32,814 bases of DNA from Treponema sp. (GTDB lineage: Bacteria; Spirochaetota; Spirochaetia; Treponematales; Breznakiellaceae): contig QKCO01000114.1 of NCBI GenBank assembly GCA_003245635.1, positions 1 to 32,814 of the forward strand. Reading direction: 5' to 3'. Every line of letters begins with the position of its first letter. Positions within the stretch are counted from its first letter, which is position 1. Position numbers and translations under genes: made by a program. Under the pieces are notes generated by a model. The model was not told the DNA's origin and searched no databases. It was given only the letters and a program-made list of their open reading frames with translations. Positions 1 to 10,684 of the stretch are shown here, in pieces.

Positions 1-26
1 AGGCGGCGAAAAGTAAAGCGCCGGGG

Positions 27-2585
27 TCAGGGCATGCGCAGAAGGTCCCGGGGCTTCGAACCCTGGGCCGGGCCTACCAGGCCCCGCTCCTCCATGAGCT
101 CCACCAGGCGCGCGGCGCGGTTGTAGCCGATCTTGAGCCGCCGCTGGATGAAGCTCGCGCTCGCCTTCCCCTGCTGCGCCACGATCTCGAGGGCTTTGTC
201 GTACAAGGGATCCTCCTCGTCGCCGAAAAGGCTCGGTTCGGGATTCTCCTCGTCTTCGTCGTCGTAGAAGATCTCCTCGTCGATGTAGTCCGGCTCGCCG
301 AGCGTCTTCACGTATTCGACGACGCGCTCAACCTCCTCCTCGGAGACGAAGGCGCCCTGCATGCGGATCGGGAAGGGATCGGTGACGCCGGCGTAGAGCA
401 TGTCGCCCTTGCCCAGCAGCTTCTCGGCCCCGACCATGTCGATGATGATGCGGCTGTCCATCTTGCCGGCGACCATGAACGCGATGCGGCTGGGAATGTT
501 CGCCTTGATCAGGCCCGTGATGACGTCGATGGACGGGCGCTGCGTGGCGAGCACCAGGTGGATGCCGACCGCGCGGCTCATCGCCGCCAGACGCGCCACC
601 GTGGACTCGAGTTCCTTGCCCGTGGTCGCCATGAGATCCGCGAACTCGTCGATGACCACGACGATGTACGGCAGGCGCTCGGTCGCGATGCTCCGCTCCT
701 TGATGCGCCGGTTGTAGCTTCGGATGTCGCGGACGCCCATCGAATCCAGAAGCGCATAGCGCCGCTCCATCTCGAAGATGCAGTACTGGAGAGCCTGGAA
801 GGCGCGCTTGGGTTCGGTGATGACCGGCGTCAGCAGATGGGGGATGTCGTTGTAGAGCTTGAGCTCGACGATCTTGGGGTCGATGAGGATGAGCCGGACC
901 TCCGCCGGCGACTTCTGGTACAGGATCGACAGGATCATCGAGTTCACGCAGACCGACTTTCCCGATCCCGTGGCGCCCGCGATCAAAAGGTGCGGGGTGG
1001 ATACCAGATCGATGGAGATCGCCTCTCCGGTGATGTCCTTGCCGAGAATCATCGGGATTTCGGGCTTCTTGCCTTCCCGGTGCAGCTCGCCCTCGACCAT
1101 TTCCTTGAAGGAGACGATGTTGCGCTTGCGGTTCGGCACCTCGATGCCGACCGCGTGCTTGCCGGGGATCGGCGCGACGATGCGTACGGACGAGGCGGCC
1201 AGCCGCAGTGCGATGTTGTCCTGCAGATTCACGATCTTGGAAAGCTTCACGCCGGGAGCCGGCAGGATTTCGAACATCGTGATGACCGGCCCCTTGCGGA
1301 TGCCGGTGACCTCTGCCTGGATCTTGAATTCCTCGAGGGTATTCTTGAGGATAAGCGCGGAGTCCCGGGTCGCCTGATCGATGATCCAATACTGACCGTC
1401 GGGATACGCGGTCAGTATGCCTTCGACGGGGATGCCGTACGGGGCGTTGGAGCGGCGGCGCGGCGGCGGCGCGGAATGCTCGCCGGCCATAGCCGCGGCG
1501 TGCTCCGCGGCGGCGCGGGACTTGGCTTCGGCTTCCGCCTCGGCGGCTGAAAGCGCCCGGTCGAGGTCGCCGCCGCTGTCCGGCCCTTCGGCCGCGGCGG
1601 GCGACGGCTCGGCCGAAGCGGGCGACGGCTCGGCCTCGGCGGCGGACGCGGCTTCCGGCGCCGCGGACGTTTCAGCCTCCCCGCGCGTCGGCGGCTCTTC
1701 CGGAATATCCGAGCCGACGGCGATTTCGGCGAGATCTTCCGCCGTTTCCGGGGATTCAGGCGCATCGACCGCCTCGACCGGTTCTATGGGACCTTCAGCG
1801 TCCGCCTCGGCATCGTCGCCGAGAAAGATCGCCGGATCGACGGGCTCCAGATCGGACGGCTCCTCGACCTTCGACTCTTCCTGCGGTTCGGAGACCGGCA
1901 TCGAAACGCCCGCCGGCCGGGACCGCCCTTCGCGCTCCGCGGCGACGCTGGCGAGTTCCTTGAGGGCCGGCAGCTCGGGATATCCGCGGAAGGCCGGCTC
2001 GGGCAGATCGTCGCCGGCCGGGATATCGCCTCCGACGGAAGCGGCGGCCAGGGGAACCGGCAGGAAGCGCAGCCTGATGCCTTCGGAAACCGGCTCTTCG
2101 CGCGGTGGATCGAACCTGACGGACCGCTTGCGCCTCCCGAAAATGAGTTCGGCCAAAGCGACGATGATCAGCCCCTCGACGACGGCGGCCGCTCCGACCA
2201 GAGCGGCGACGCCGGTGGGACTGAGGAACGATGGGATCGAAAGCAGCGGGAAGAACTCCTCCGGCCGGCGAACGACGGCCGCTCCGAGCGCCACCGTCAG
2301 GAACGGGAAGACGGAAGCGGCGAGCGCGAACAGACGGGCCGGGCGGTAGGTAGGATCGGCGAGGATGACCGCCGCGAGCAGGAGATAGGCCGGCACGAGG
2401 AAAGCGGCCAGTCCGTAGACACGGGAAAGAAAAATCCCGGCGAAGAATACGGGACTGTCGTATCCGAGCACCGCGGCGAAAATGGACAGCGCCAGGACCG
2501 CCGAAGACGAACCGAGGGCGACGGCCCCTATGAGCGCGCGGGGGAATTGAATTCGGGTTCGGGGCACGAGCGAGATTTCCTCCAT
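27..2585 (-). CDS. ftsK: DNA translocase FtsK/SpoIIIE, 852 aa
   Basis: Septum-anchored ATPase that pumps chromosomal DNA during division and dimer resolution. The sequence shows four hydrophobic segments in residues ~17-150, then a long acidic Ala/Glu/Pro-rich linker (~155-385). The RecA-like motor follows, with Walker A GATGSGKS (Lys543) and Walker B VVVIDEFADL (~645). A C-terminal winged-helix gamma domain, the part that reads KOPS sites in the family, covers the last ~65 residues (DKALEIVAQQGKASASF onward). The linker DNA holds a 21-bp direct repeat (18-bp identical cores at 1597-1614 and 1618-1635). The ATG at 2585 has no SD sequence, and GATAAT lies 6 bp upstream (2592-2597), though no good -35 is visible. 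It lies 29 bp after the transglycosylase gene, so cotranscription is also possible. Family assignment is secure. Confidence 0.97.
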   Translation of the reverse strand: MEEISLVPRTRIQFPRALIGAVALGSSSAVLALSIFAAVLGYDSPVFFAGIFLSRVYGLAAFLVPAYLLLAAVILADPTYRPARLFALAASVFPFLTVALGAAVVRRPEEFFPLLSIPSFLSPTGVAALVGAAAVVEGLIIVALAELIFGRRKRSVRFDPPREEPVSEGIRLRFLPVPLAAASVGGDIPAGDDLPEPAFRGYPELPALKELASVAAEREGRSRPAGVSMPVSEPQEESKVEEPSDLEPVDPAIFLGDDAEADAEGPIEPVEAVDAPESPETAEDLAEIAVGSDIPEEPPTRGEAETSAAPEAASAAEAEPSPASAEPSPAAAEGPDSGGDLDRALSAAEAEAEAKSRAAAEHAAAMAGEHSAPPPRRRSNAPYGIPVEGILTAYPDGQYWIIDQATRDSALILKNTLEEFKIQAEVTGIRKGPVITMFEILPAPGVKLSKIVNLQDNIALRLAASSVRIVAPIPGKHAVGIEVPNRKRNIVSFKEMVEGELHREGKKPEIPMILGKDITGEAISIDLVSTPHLLIAGATGSGKSVCVNSMILSILYQKSPAEVRLILIDPKIVELKLYNDIPHLLTPVITEPKRAFQALQYCIFEMERRYALLDSMGVRDIRSYNRRIKERSIATERLPYIVVVIDEFADLMATTGKELESTVARLAAMSRAVGIHLVLATQRPSIDVITGLIKANIPSRIAFMVAGKMDSRIIIDMVGAEKLLGKGDMLYAGVTDPFPIRMQGAFVSEEEVERVVEYVKTLGEPDYIDEEIFYDDEDEENPEPSLFGDEEDPLYDKALEIVAQQGKASASFIQRRLKIGYNRAARLVELMEERGLVGPAQGSKPRDLLRMP

Positions 2586-2614
2586 CTATTCATTATCGGC
2601 GGATTCCGGCGGGT

Positions 2615-4840
2615 TCATTGAGCGGTCGCGGGGAAAAAACCGGCGACGACGCGGGCGAGCGGTTCGTTGCGGTAAAGATACCCGTATACGGCGGCGGACG
2701 CAAGAACCTTGCTCGCGTATTCGCGGGTCTCCTTGATCGGCACCGTCTCGAGGAAGAGGTCCTCAGGCAGCCCCGCTTGCGCCGAACGCCATCTGCGGAC
2801 CCGGGTTATGCCTCCGTTGTAGGCGAACAACGAAAGCACCGGACTCTTCAGCCGCTCGTTCAGGTTCGAAAGGTACCAGGCTCCCAGCGCGAGATTCGTC
2901 GCCGGATGGCTCAAATCGAGTCCGCCTTCCGGAAGATAGCGCAATTCCACTTGCTTTCCGATTCTGCGGGCGACATCCTCCGCGGTCGGCCGCATCAGCT
3001 GGGCCAAGCCTTCGGCGCCGGCCCGGGAAACGATAGAGGACATGAAGGCGCTCTCGATGCGGACCAGGCCGAACAGCATGTCCTCGGAAAGGCCCCAGCG
3101 CGATGCCGCCTGCCGTATCTCGAGCGGGTACGCGCGGGGGTACATCAGCTCCATGTCCGCGCGCGTCAGCGCGTAGCCCGGCCGTCGCGCGAGCAAGCCG
3201 ACGGTCCTGATCGAATCCCCCGGCAGCCCTTCCTGCGCGAAGCGGGCGGAAAGCGAGCGCAGATCGTCGGCGCTCAGCTCGCCGAGAAAGTACAGCGCGT
3301 ACCCATAGACGCCATCGCCCAGTCCATAGTCGAAGAAGGCGAGCAGAAAATCGACGGCAGGAGAATGAACGGTTTCGGCTTTGGCGGAAGCGGGGGGCGG
3401 AACGGCCGGACCTGCGGCAGAATCGTCGGCGCCGAAACGGTTCAGGGCAGCCTCGGCGGGTACCGGATCCAGCGACTCGCCCAGCTTCGCAGACGCGAGC
3501 GCCCGGTAATAGAAGGATGCGGCGTCGGATTCGAAGGCGATGCGGAAAAAAGATCGGGCGACGGCGATCCGAGAACGCGGCTTATCCGAACCGTTGCCGA
3601 GCAGACCGTCCCCGAGCATCTCCAGGGGACGGTCGGCTCCGATGTAGCCTTCCTCGACGGCCCTGCCGATGACGTAAGCGTACCGGGCTACGACCTCCGG
3701 CTCCGCCGCGGGACGGATCAGCCGGAAGGTTTCGACCAGTTCGCGCCAATATTTTCCGGAAACGAGCGCGCCGCAATACGATTCGAGAAAATCGGAAAAC
3801 GAATCGGCGTTCTTCCAAAGCGGCACGTACTTGCGCAGGAGCGGCACGGCGGAAACGGGAGAAAGCGCGGCTGCTCCGTCCAATACGTACCAGAGGCACG
3901 CGTCCCGCTGCGTATCGTCGGGAACCGAAGGCAGCGCGCGGGCGAACAGCCGGTTGGCCGCTTCGGTGTCCCCCGAGGACCGGCGCATCCGCCCCGCGTA
4001 GAAAAGCAGCCTGAAGCGCGAGGAATCGGTCAACGTCGAGCGCGACGCCCAGGATTCGAACAAGTCGGCGCCCTCGTCGGCAGCGCCTCCGTACTGAAAG
4101 GCCTTCCCGAGGTCCGCAAGCGTCTCCGGGTGGGCCAAGACGAAATCGGGTCCCTTAGAGATCGATTCGCGGAAGAAGGACAGAGCCTCCGCGTAGGAAC
4201 GCCGGAATACCGCGAAGCGCGCGCGGGCGATCCGTTCGAGCGCGGGGCCTTGCGGGCCCCCGCCCAGGAAGCCGGAAGCGGATTCCGCAACTGCGGCGAG
4301 CACCCGGCCGTATTCAGCCTCGACCGGCGCATCGTAAAGATAGGAGGACAGGACGATTCTGCGGTCCTCCGCGGCCGCGGCGAGCGCCTGGACGGCGCGC
4401 TCGGCCCCCGTCGCAGCCGGATCTTCGGCCGTGAACAGAGACAGCGCGCCGGCCGGGTCCCCCGCGCTCAGGCGCGCGGAGCCGAGCAGAGCCCGCGCGC
4501 CCCGATCGCTCGGGAATTCGCGCTCGTACCGCCCGACCGAGGCGAGCAGATTGTCCTTTTCGGAGCTGCCGGCGCGGACCGCGGCGGATTCGAGCTCGAT
4601 CAGCATGCGCGCCGCCTCGCGGCGGGCGAAGGATCCCGACCGGTCCCAGGCAAGCGACAGCAGCGCGGAACGCGCCTCCTCCGGCGCGCCGAGACGATCC
4701 GCCCGAAGCGCGACGAAGAAGGGAGCGTTTTCATCCAGTGAAGCCAGGACGTTCCAATCGCTCGGTTTCGACTCGAGCACGAAATCGATGTCGCCTACGG
4801 ATAGACGCGCGGCCGCTTCGGCGCGGGGCAAGCCCAACAC
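2615..4840 (-). CDS. Soluble-lytic-transglycosylase-like protein, probable lipoprotein
   Basis: Peptidoglycan-cleaving enzyme of the Slt/MltE type. A long alpha-helical, repeat-rich N-terminal part (~540 residues) precedes a C-terminal SLT domain with the ES motif RIESAF (Glu596 counted from GTG 4840, the predicted catalytic acid), then GLAQLM and the AYNGG motif. This architecture matches Slt70. The only conventional start near the 5' end is GTG 4840, which would give a protein without a signal. In-frame codons just upstream encode a typical lipoprotein signal: basic RRSRSS, hydrophobic VVFILAYAFAALA, and lipobox LASC with Cys at 4853-4855. No ATG, GTG or TTG was found in that frame before the signal. 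An ATT at 4886-4888 or a sequence error are the possible explanations. It follows the LysM gene and precedes ftsK. The family is firm; the start is not. Confidence 0.88.
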   Translation of the reverse strand: MLGLPRAEAAARLSVGDIDFVLESKPSDWNVLASLDENAPFFVALRADRLGAPEEARSALLSLAWDRSGSFARREAARMLIELESAAVRAGSSEKDNLLASVGRYEREFPSDRGARALLGSARLSAGDPAGALSLFTAEDPAATGAERAVQALAAAAEDRRIVLSSYLYDAPVEAEYGRVLAAVAESASGFLGGGPQGPALERIARARFAVFRRSYAEALSFFRESISKGPDFVLAHPETLADLGKAFQYGGAADEGADLFESWASRSTLTDSSRFRLLFYAGRMRRSSGDTEAANRLFARALPSVPDDTQRDACLWYVLDGAAALSPVSAVPLLRKYVPLWKNADSFSDFLESYCGALVSGKYWRELVETFRLIRPAAEPEVVARYAYVIGRAVEEGYIGADRPLEMLGDGLLGNGSDKPRSRIAVARSFFRIAFESDAASFYYRALASAKLGESLDPVPAEAALNRFGADDSAAGPAVPPPASAKAETVHSPAVDFLLAFFDYGLGDGVYGYALYFLGELSADDLRSLSARFAQEGLPGDSIRTVGLLARRPGYALTRADMELMYPRAYPLEIRQAASRWGLSEDMLFGLVRIESAFMSSIVSRAGAEGLAQLMRPTAEDVARRIGKQVELRYLPEGGLDLSHPATNLALGAWYLSNLNERLKSPVLSLFAYNGGITRVRRWRSAQAGLPEDLFLETVPIKETREYASKVLASAAVYGYLYRNEPLARVVAGFFPATAQ

Positions 4841-4904
4841 GTCACCAGCCCCGCACGAGGCGAGCGCAGCGAACGCGTAGGCTAGAATGAAAACGACGGA
4901 GGAT

Positions 4905-5870
4905 CTACTTCTTCGGAGGAACCTTGATGAAGGAGCCGGAAATAATGAGATCGGGGTTGCGGATATTGTTGAAGCGCGCGATGCGCGGGTAGAGCCAAGG
5001 ATTGCGATAGAAAGCCTCCGAGATATCCCATAAGGTATCGCCCCAGCGGACCCGATACCGGAATCCGGCCTTCGGAATCGTTTTGGGCACCTTGTACGTT
5101 TTCACCGGCGCGACCGGCCGGGTCCGGCGGGCGGCCGCTTCGGACTTGGAGACCGGAGCGGGAGCGGCGGGTTTCGGCGGCTCGACGCGCACGGGCTCCA
5201 CCGCAACGGGCTTCGGCGCCGCGGGAGCGGCCTTCGCCGGTTCCGGAGCGGGCTTCGGCGCCGGGGGCGGCGCGGGAACCGGCTTCTCGACGGCGGAGGC
5301 GGCGGGCTTTTCGGCAGGGGCGGCGGGCAGTCCGCTGAACACGAAGTACCAGAGCATGGCGCCGGCGCCGATCAGCACGACCAGCGCTATCAGGACCACG
5401 GGGATCAGGGGGAAATCGGCGCGGGCCGGACGGGCGTCCGCCGCGGCATCCCGCGCGTAAAGGCCGGGGGGAGGAGCAGATGGCGATTCGGTTTCGAGCT
5501 CGAAATCGGGGACTTCGTAGGTTTCGCCGTCCTCCATCGAATGGAGGAGCACGTTCAGCTGCTGGCGGCCGCCGGCGCCGGCGTCGAGATCGACCGCTTC
5601 GGCGACCAGCTCGTCGGCCCCGTCCGAGCCGATGACCAGCTCGATGGAAGGCTCGCCCTTCGGCTTCTCGACGATGTTCTCGACAACGAGACTGCCGATG
5701 TAGGAAGCATCGGCCATGCTGCGCGAATCGCTGCGGTACAGATCGATCTGCACGCTGCGCTGCCCGTCATGCACGGTCGTGAGGACCAGACGCTTCTTTA
5801 CGGTGGAGCCTTCCTCGAGGACAGGATAGAACTCCCCGTTCGCGATCTTGATACCGATGCTCGAAGCCAT
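4905..5870 (-). CDS. Membrane LysM protein with Hsp70 substrate-binding-domain-like N-terminus, 321 aa
   Basis: The C-terminal ~50 residues form a LysM peptidoglycan-binding domain (YRVRWGDTLWDISEAFYRNP ... IKVPPKK). A membrane segment lies at ~152-178 (PLIPVVLIALVVLIGAGAML), followed by a Pro/Ala/Lys-rich linker to ~255. The first ~110 residues read like the beta-sandwich substrate-binding domain of DnaK: an SIGIKIANGEFYPVLEEGST-type start, TTVHDGQRSVQIDLY, ADASYIGSL, KPKGEPSIEL, then DGADELVAEAVDLDAG. These align in order with the DnaK blocks (TTIP/T..DNQ.AV.IHV/ADN..LG.F/P.G.PQIEV/D.DGIL.V.A.D). No Hsp70 ATPase domain is present. The topology would place the Hsp70-like part in the cytoplasm and LysM outside. 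ATG 5870 is chosen because AAGGAAGG sits 8 nt upstream; GTG 5879 would lie on top of the SD. LysM and membrane segment are clear; the N-terminal assignment is by eye. Confidence 0.85.
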   Translation of the reverse strand: MASSIGIKIANGEFYPVLEEGSTVKKRLVLTTVHDGQRSVQIDLYRSDSRSMADASYIGSLVVENIVEKPKGEPSIELVIGSDGADELVAEAVDLDAGAGGRQQLNVLLHSMEDGETYEVPDFELETESPSAPPPGLYARDAAADARPARADFPLIPVVLIALVVLIGAGAMLWYFVFSGLPAAPAEKPAASAVEKPVPAPPPAPKPAPEPAKAAPAAPKPVAVEPVRVEPPKPAAPAPVSKSEAAARRTRPVAPVKTYKVPKTIPKAGFRYRVRWGDTLWDISEAFYRNPWLYPRIARFNNIRNPDLIISGSFIKVPPKK

Positions 5871-5893
5871 CGACCGCACCTTCCTTATATTTT

Positions 5894-5922
5894 AATGTAG
5901 ACGCGCCGGCATGCTTTGTCAA
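5894..5922 (-). promoter_or_regulatory. Promoter for the LysM gene
   Basis: On the minus strand TTGACA (5917-5922), a 17-bp spacer and TACATT (5894-5899). The start codon is 23 bp further on with an SD sequence, so this is a conventional leadered transcript. It is divergent from the promoter of the TPR gene at 6022. Confidence 0.65.
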
Positions 5923-5986
5923 CGACGGAAAACTTTTACGATAATCGGCCGAAAAGCGTGAATTCTTTAGCTGCCGGCGGCTTTCC

Positions 5987-6015
5987 TTGACAGTCCGTAA
6001 ACCTATACCGATAAT
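5987..6015 (+). promoter_or_regulatory. Promoter for the TPR/Mrr-like gene, predicted leaderless
   Basis: TTGACA (5987-5992), 17-bp spacer, GATAAT (6010-6015). Only 6 bp separate the -10 from ATG 6022, so the A of the ATG is the expected +1. No SD sequence is present. Confidence 0.7.
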
Positions 6016-6021
6016 GGCCCT

Positions 6022-7404
6022 ATGTTCGGAATCGTCCCCATACTCGCGGTCGTCGTCTTCCTCGCCCTCGTCTTGATCGTCCTGTTGCTCGTGACGGGAA
6101 GAAAAAGCGACCGCAAAACAGACGCGCGCAAGAAGCAGAAGACGAAGGGGCGCGACGCGCTCATCCGCGACGCGACGCGCAAGCTCGCCCAGAATCCGAA
6201 GGATGCCGAATCGCTGGTCGCGCTCGGCGATCTGTACTACCGCGAGGAAGCCTGGGACAAGGCGCTCAAGACCTACGAAGTGCTCATCGAGCTCTGCGGC
6301 TCGAATCCCGATCTCGACGAGTTCGAGATCAACATGCGGTACGGGATGGCCGCCCTGAAGCTCGGCAGGACCGAGGACGCCCACAAGGGACTGGTGATCG
6401 CCCGAACCCTCAAGCAAAGCAATTTCGAAGTCAACTTCAACCTCGGCGTGCTCGAGTTCAACAAGAAAAGCTACGAGAAGGCCATTCAGCTGCTTCAACA
6501 GGCGCGCACCCAGGACCCCGACCACTCCCCTACCCTGCGCTACCTCGGCCACGCCCTCTTCCGCATCAAGAATTATCGGGATGCGCTGGCTCTCCTGCGC
6601 AAGGCGATCGATCTGAGCCCCGAGGATAAGGAATCCCTGTACGCCGTCGGCGAATGCTACTACGAGCTCAACAACACCGACCAGGCCATCAAGATATTCA
6701 CGCACCTGCGCGCCGATCCCGGCCTCGGCCCCAACGCGTCGCTGTTCGCCGGAACCATCCACCTCAACCAGCATCAGTTTCCCAAGGCGATCATGGACTT
6801 CGAAATCGGGCTCAAGCACGAAAACCTCAAGATCGAAGTCTCCGTCGAACTCAAGTACCGCCTGTCGATGGCCTACCTCAAGCAGCAGGAGATCGGCCGC
6901 GCGCTCGGGTTCCTCCGCGACATCCAGACCACCTACCCCAACTACCGGGACGTGCCGGCGCTCATCGCGAAATACCAGGAGCTCAACGCGAACAAGAACC
7001 TTCAGATTTTCCTGATGGCTCCGACCGGCGATTTCGTCACCCTCTGCCGCAAGGTGGCGCTCGCATACTTCCCCCACGCGAAGGTGAAGATCCTCGACAT
7101 TTCGGTGAACAAGAACGAATGGGCGGACATCCTGGCCGAAGTCGAGACGCGGAAATGGCAGGATACGGTCTTGTTCCGCTTCATACGCACCCAGGGGTCG
7201 ATCGGGGAACTCATACTCCGGGACTTCCACGCGCGAATCAAGGAAGTGAAGGCGGGCAAGGGCTACTGCCTGACGACCGGATCGTTCACCGAAGAAGCCC
7301 AACGCTTCGTCGAGGCGCGCCTGATCGACCTCATCGAGAAGGACCGGATCGGCAAGATCCTCGACTCGGTCGACTCCGGCGTGGCCACCCTGCCGATCGG
7401 CTGA
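6022..7404 (+). CDS. Membrane-anchored TPR protein with a degenerate Mrr-like C-terminal domain, 460 aa
   Basis: An N-terminal membrane segment (residues ~3-28, FGIVPILAVVVFLALVLIVL) is followed by a basic stretch. Tetratricopeptide repeats then run from ~45 to ~310 (for example AESLVALGDLYYREEAWDKA and PTLRYLGHALFRIKNYRDAL). The last ~130 residues differ: QIFLMAPTGDFVTLCRKVAL, then VLFRFIRTQGSIGELILRDF, GKGYCLTTGSFTEEAQRFVE and LIDLIEKDRI. The final blocks resemble the Mrr-type endonuclease fold (GxxxTTGxFTxxA, then xLIDxxxL). The expected catalytic D...QxK is not visible: the QxK strand reads FRF. A non-catalytic binding fold is therefore inferred. The TPR part would scaffold protein contacts near the membrane. 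It is divergent from the LysM gene and convergent with rsmG. TPR and anchor are secure; the Mrr relation is moderate. Confidence 0.87.
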   Translation: MFGIVPILAVVVFLALVLIVLLLVTGRKSDRKTDARKKQKTKGRDALIRDATRKLAQNPKDAESLVALGDLYYREEAWDKALKTYEVLIELCGSNPDLDEFEINMRYGMAALKLGRTEDAHKGLVIARTLKQSNFEVNFNLGVLEFNKKSYEKAIQLLQQARTQDPDHSPTLRYLGHALFRIKNYRDALALLRKAIDLSPEDKESLYAVGECYYELNNTDQAIKIFTHLRADPGLGPNASLFAGTIHLNQHQFPKAIMDFEIGLKHENLKIEVSVELKYRLSMAYLKQQEIGRALGFLRDIQTTYPNYRDVPALIAKYQELNANKNLQIFLMAPTGDFVTLCRKVALAYFPHAKVKILDISVNKNEWADILAEVETRKWQDTVLFRFIRTQGSIGELILRDFHARIKEVKAGKGYCLTTGSFTEEAQRFVEARLIDLIEKDRIGKILDSVDSGVATLPIG

Positions 7405-7432
7405 CGAGCCGCGGGCAGCCTTACAGAGCCTG

Positions 7433-8119
7433 CTACCGCCGCGGCGGCCGCACGACTACCAAGCGGCGAGGCTCCTCCAGGAACGGCACCGGTGTCTCGA
7501 TCTCTTCCCATCCGCCGACCAGACTCCCGATCGCCGACATCTCCTCGGAAACTTTCTCTTCCCGGGCCTTGTACGCGGCGAGCGAGCCGCCGGGGGCTAG
7601 CAGGCGGAAAAGGGCCTTCACCATCGGCGCCTCGAGCGGCCGGAACGCCCTGAACGTCACGAGGTCGTACCGGCCGGCGCGGCCGCGCTCCACCTCGGTC
7701 TGCTCGACATCCACGTTCTGCAGCTTCAGCACGGCGACCGTGTTCTCGAGGAAGCCCACCCGCCGGCCCATGCGCTCGAGCAGGGCGAAATTGACGCCCG
7801 GAAGGCAGATCGCGAGCGGGAGGCCGGGAAGGCCGGCGCCGGACCCCGCGTCGGCCACGATGGGCACGCCCGGAGGCAGCAGAGAGCGGATCGCCGACAG
7901 CGGCGCGAGGCTGTCGAGGATGTGTTTGACGATCAGCTCGTCCCGGTCCTTCGCGCCGACCAGCCCGTAGGCGGGATTGAAGAGCTCGATCTCCGCGACG
8001 TAGGCGCGGAGCAAGCCGAGCGCGCGGGGATCCGCCACGGCTTCGGCGGCGATGTTGTCGCCGGCGGAGGCGAACCGGGAGGAAAGCTCCGCAAGGCCGC
8101 GCTCGAGGATATCTCCCAT
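7433..8119 (-). CDS. rsmG: 16S rRNA (guanine-527-N7)-methyltransferase RsmG (GidB), 228 aa
   Basis: SAM-dependent methyltransferase that in known homologues makes m7G527 in the 530 loop of 16S rRNA. Visible are the N-terminal helix with LFNPAYGLVGAKDRDELIVK HILDSLAPL, the SAM-binding motif I VADAGSGAGLPGLPLAI, the ERMGRRVGFLENTV segment, and VTFRAFRPLEAPM. Length is usual for the family. It starts 4 bp after the tex stop codon, so the two form an operon. It converges with the TPR gene, leaving a 28-bp gap with no clear terminator. Confidence 0.95.
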   Translation of the reverse strand: MGDILERGLAELSSRFASAGDNIAAEAVADPRALGLLRAYVAEIELFNPAYGLVGAKDRDELIVKHILDSLAPLSAIRSLLPPGVPIVADAGSGAGLPGLPLAICLPGVNFALLERMGRRVGFLENTVAVLKLQNVDVEQTEVERGRAGRYDLVTFRAFRPLEAPMVKALFRLLAPGGSLAAYKAREEKVSEEMSAIGSLVGGWEEIETPVPFLEEPRRLVVVRPPRR

Positions 8120-8123
8120 CGTG

Positions 8124-10577
<2,454 letters not shown>

Positions 10578-10586
10578 GGCCCGAGA

Positions 10587-10614
10587 ATTGTACACGAAGG
10601 GCGCAAAAAGGCAA
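10587..10614 (-). promoter_or_regulatory. Promoter for tex-rsmG, nearly leaderless
   Basis: Minus strand TTGCCT (10609-10614), 16-bp spacer, TACAAT (10587-10592). The ATG at 10577 follows after 9 bp without an SD sequence. The -35 is weak. Confidence 0.5.
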
Positions 10615-10647
10615 GGCACCCGATTCGGGAACCCCGGGCCGGCGGGC

Positions 10648-10676
10648 TTGTTGACGGAGCCCGGCTCGGGTACACT
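10648..10676 (+). promoter_or_regulatory. Promoter for the pseudouridine synthase gene, nearly leaderless
   Basis: TACACT (10671-10676) lies 8 bp before ATG 10685. With a 17-bp spacer the -35 is TTGTTG (10648-10653). A better-looking TTGACG (10651-10656) would need a 14-bp spacer. A GC-rich inverted repeat (CCGGGC at ~10634, GCCCGG at ~10659) brackets the -35. Confidence 0.45.
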
Positions 10677-10684
10677 GGCGGCGA

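Noticed and set aside
5767-7302. 511-codon open frame on the minus strand opposite the TPR gene
   Set aside because: The plus strand encodes a protein with clear TPR repeats. The minus frame is low-complexity and Arg/Glu/Val-rich, as expected from antisense of GC-biased codons.
10651-10676. TTGACG with TACACT as a promoter pair for the pseudouridine synthase gene
   Set aside because: The spacer would be 14 bp, too short; the 17-bp alternative was listed instead at lower confidence.
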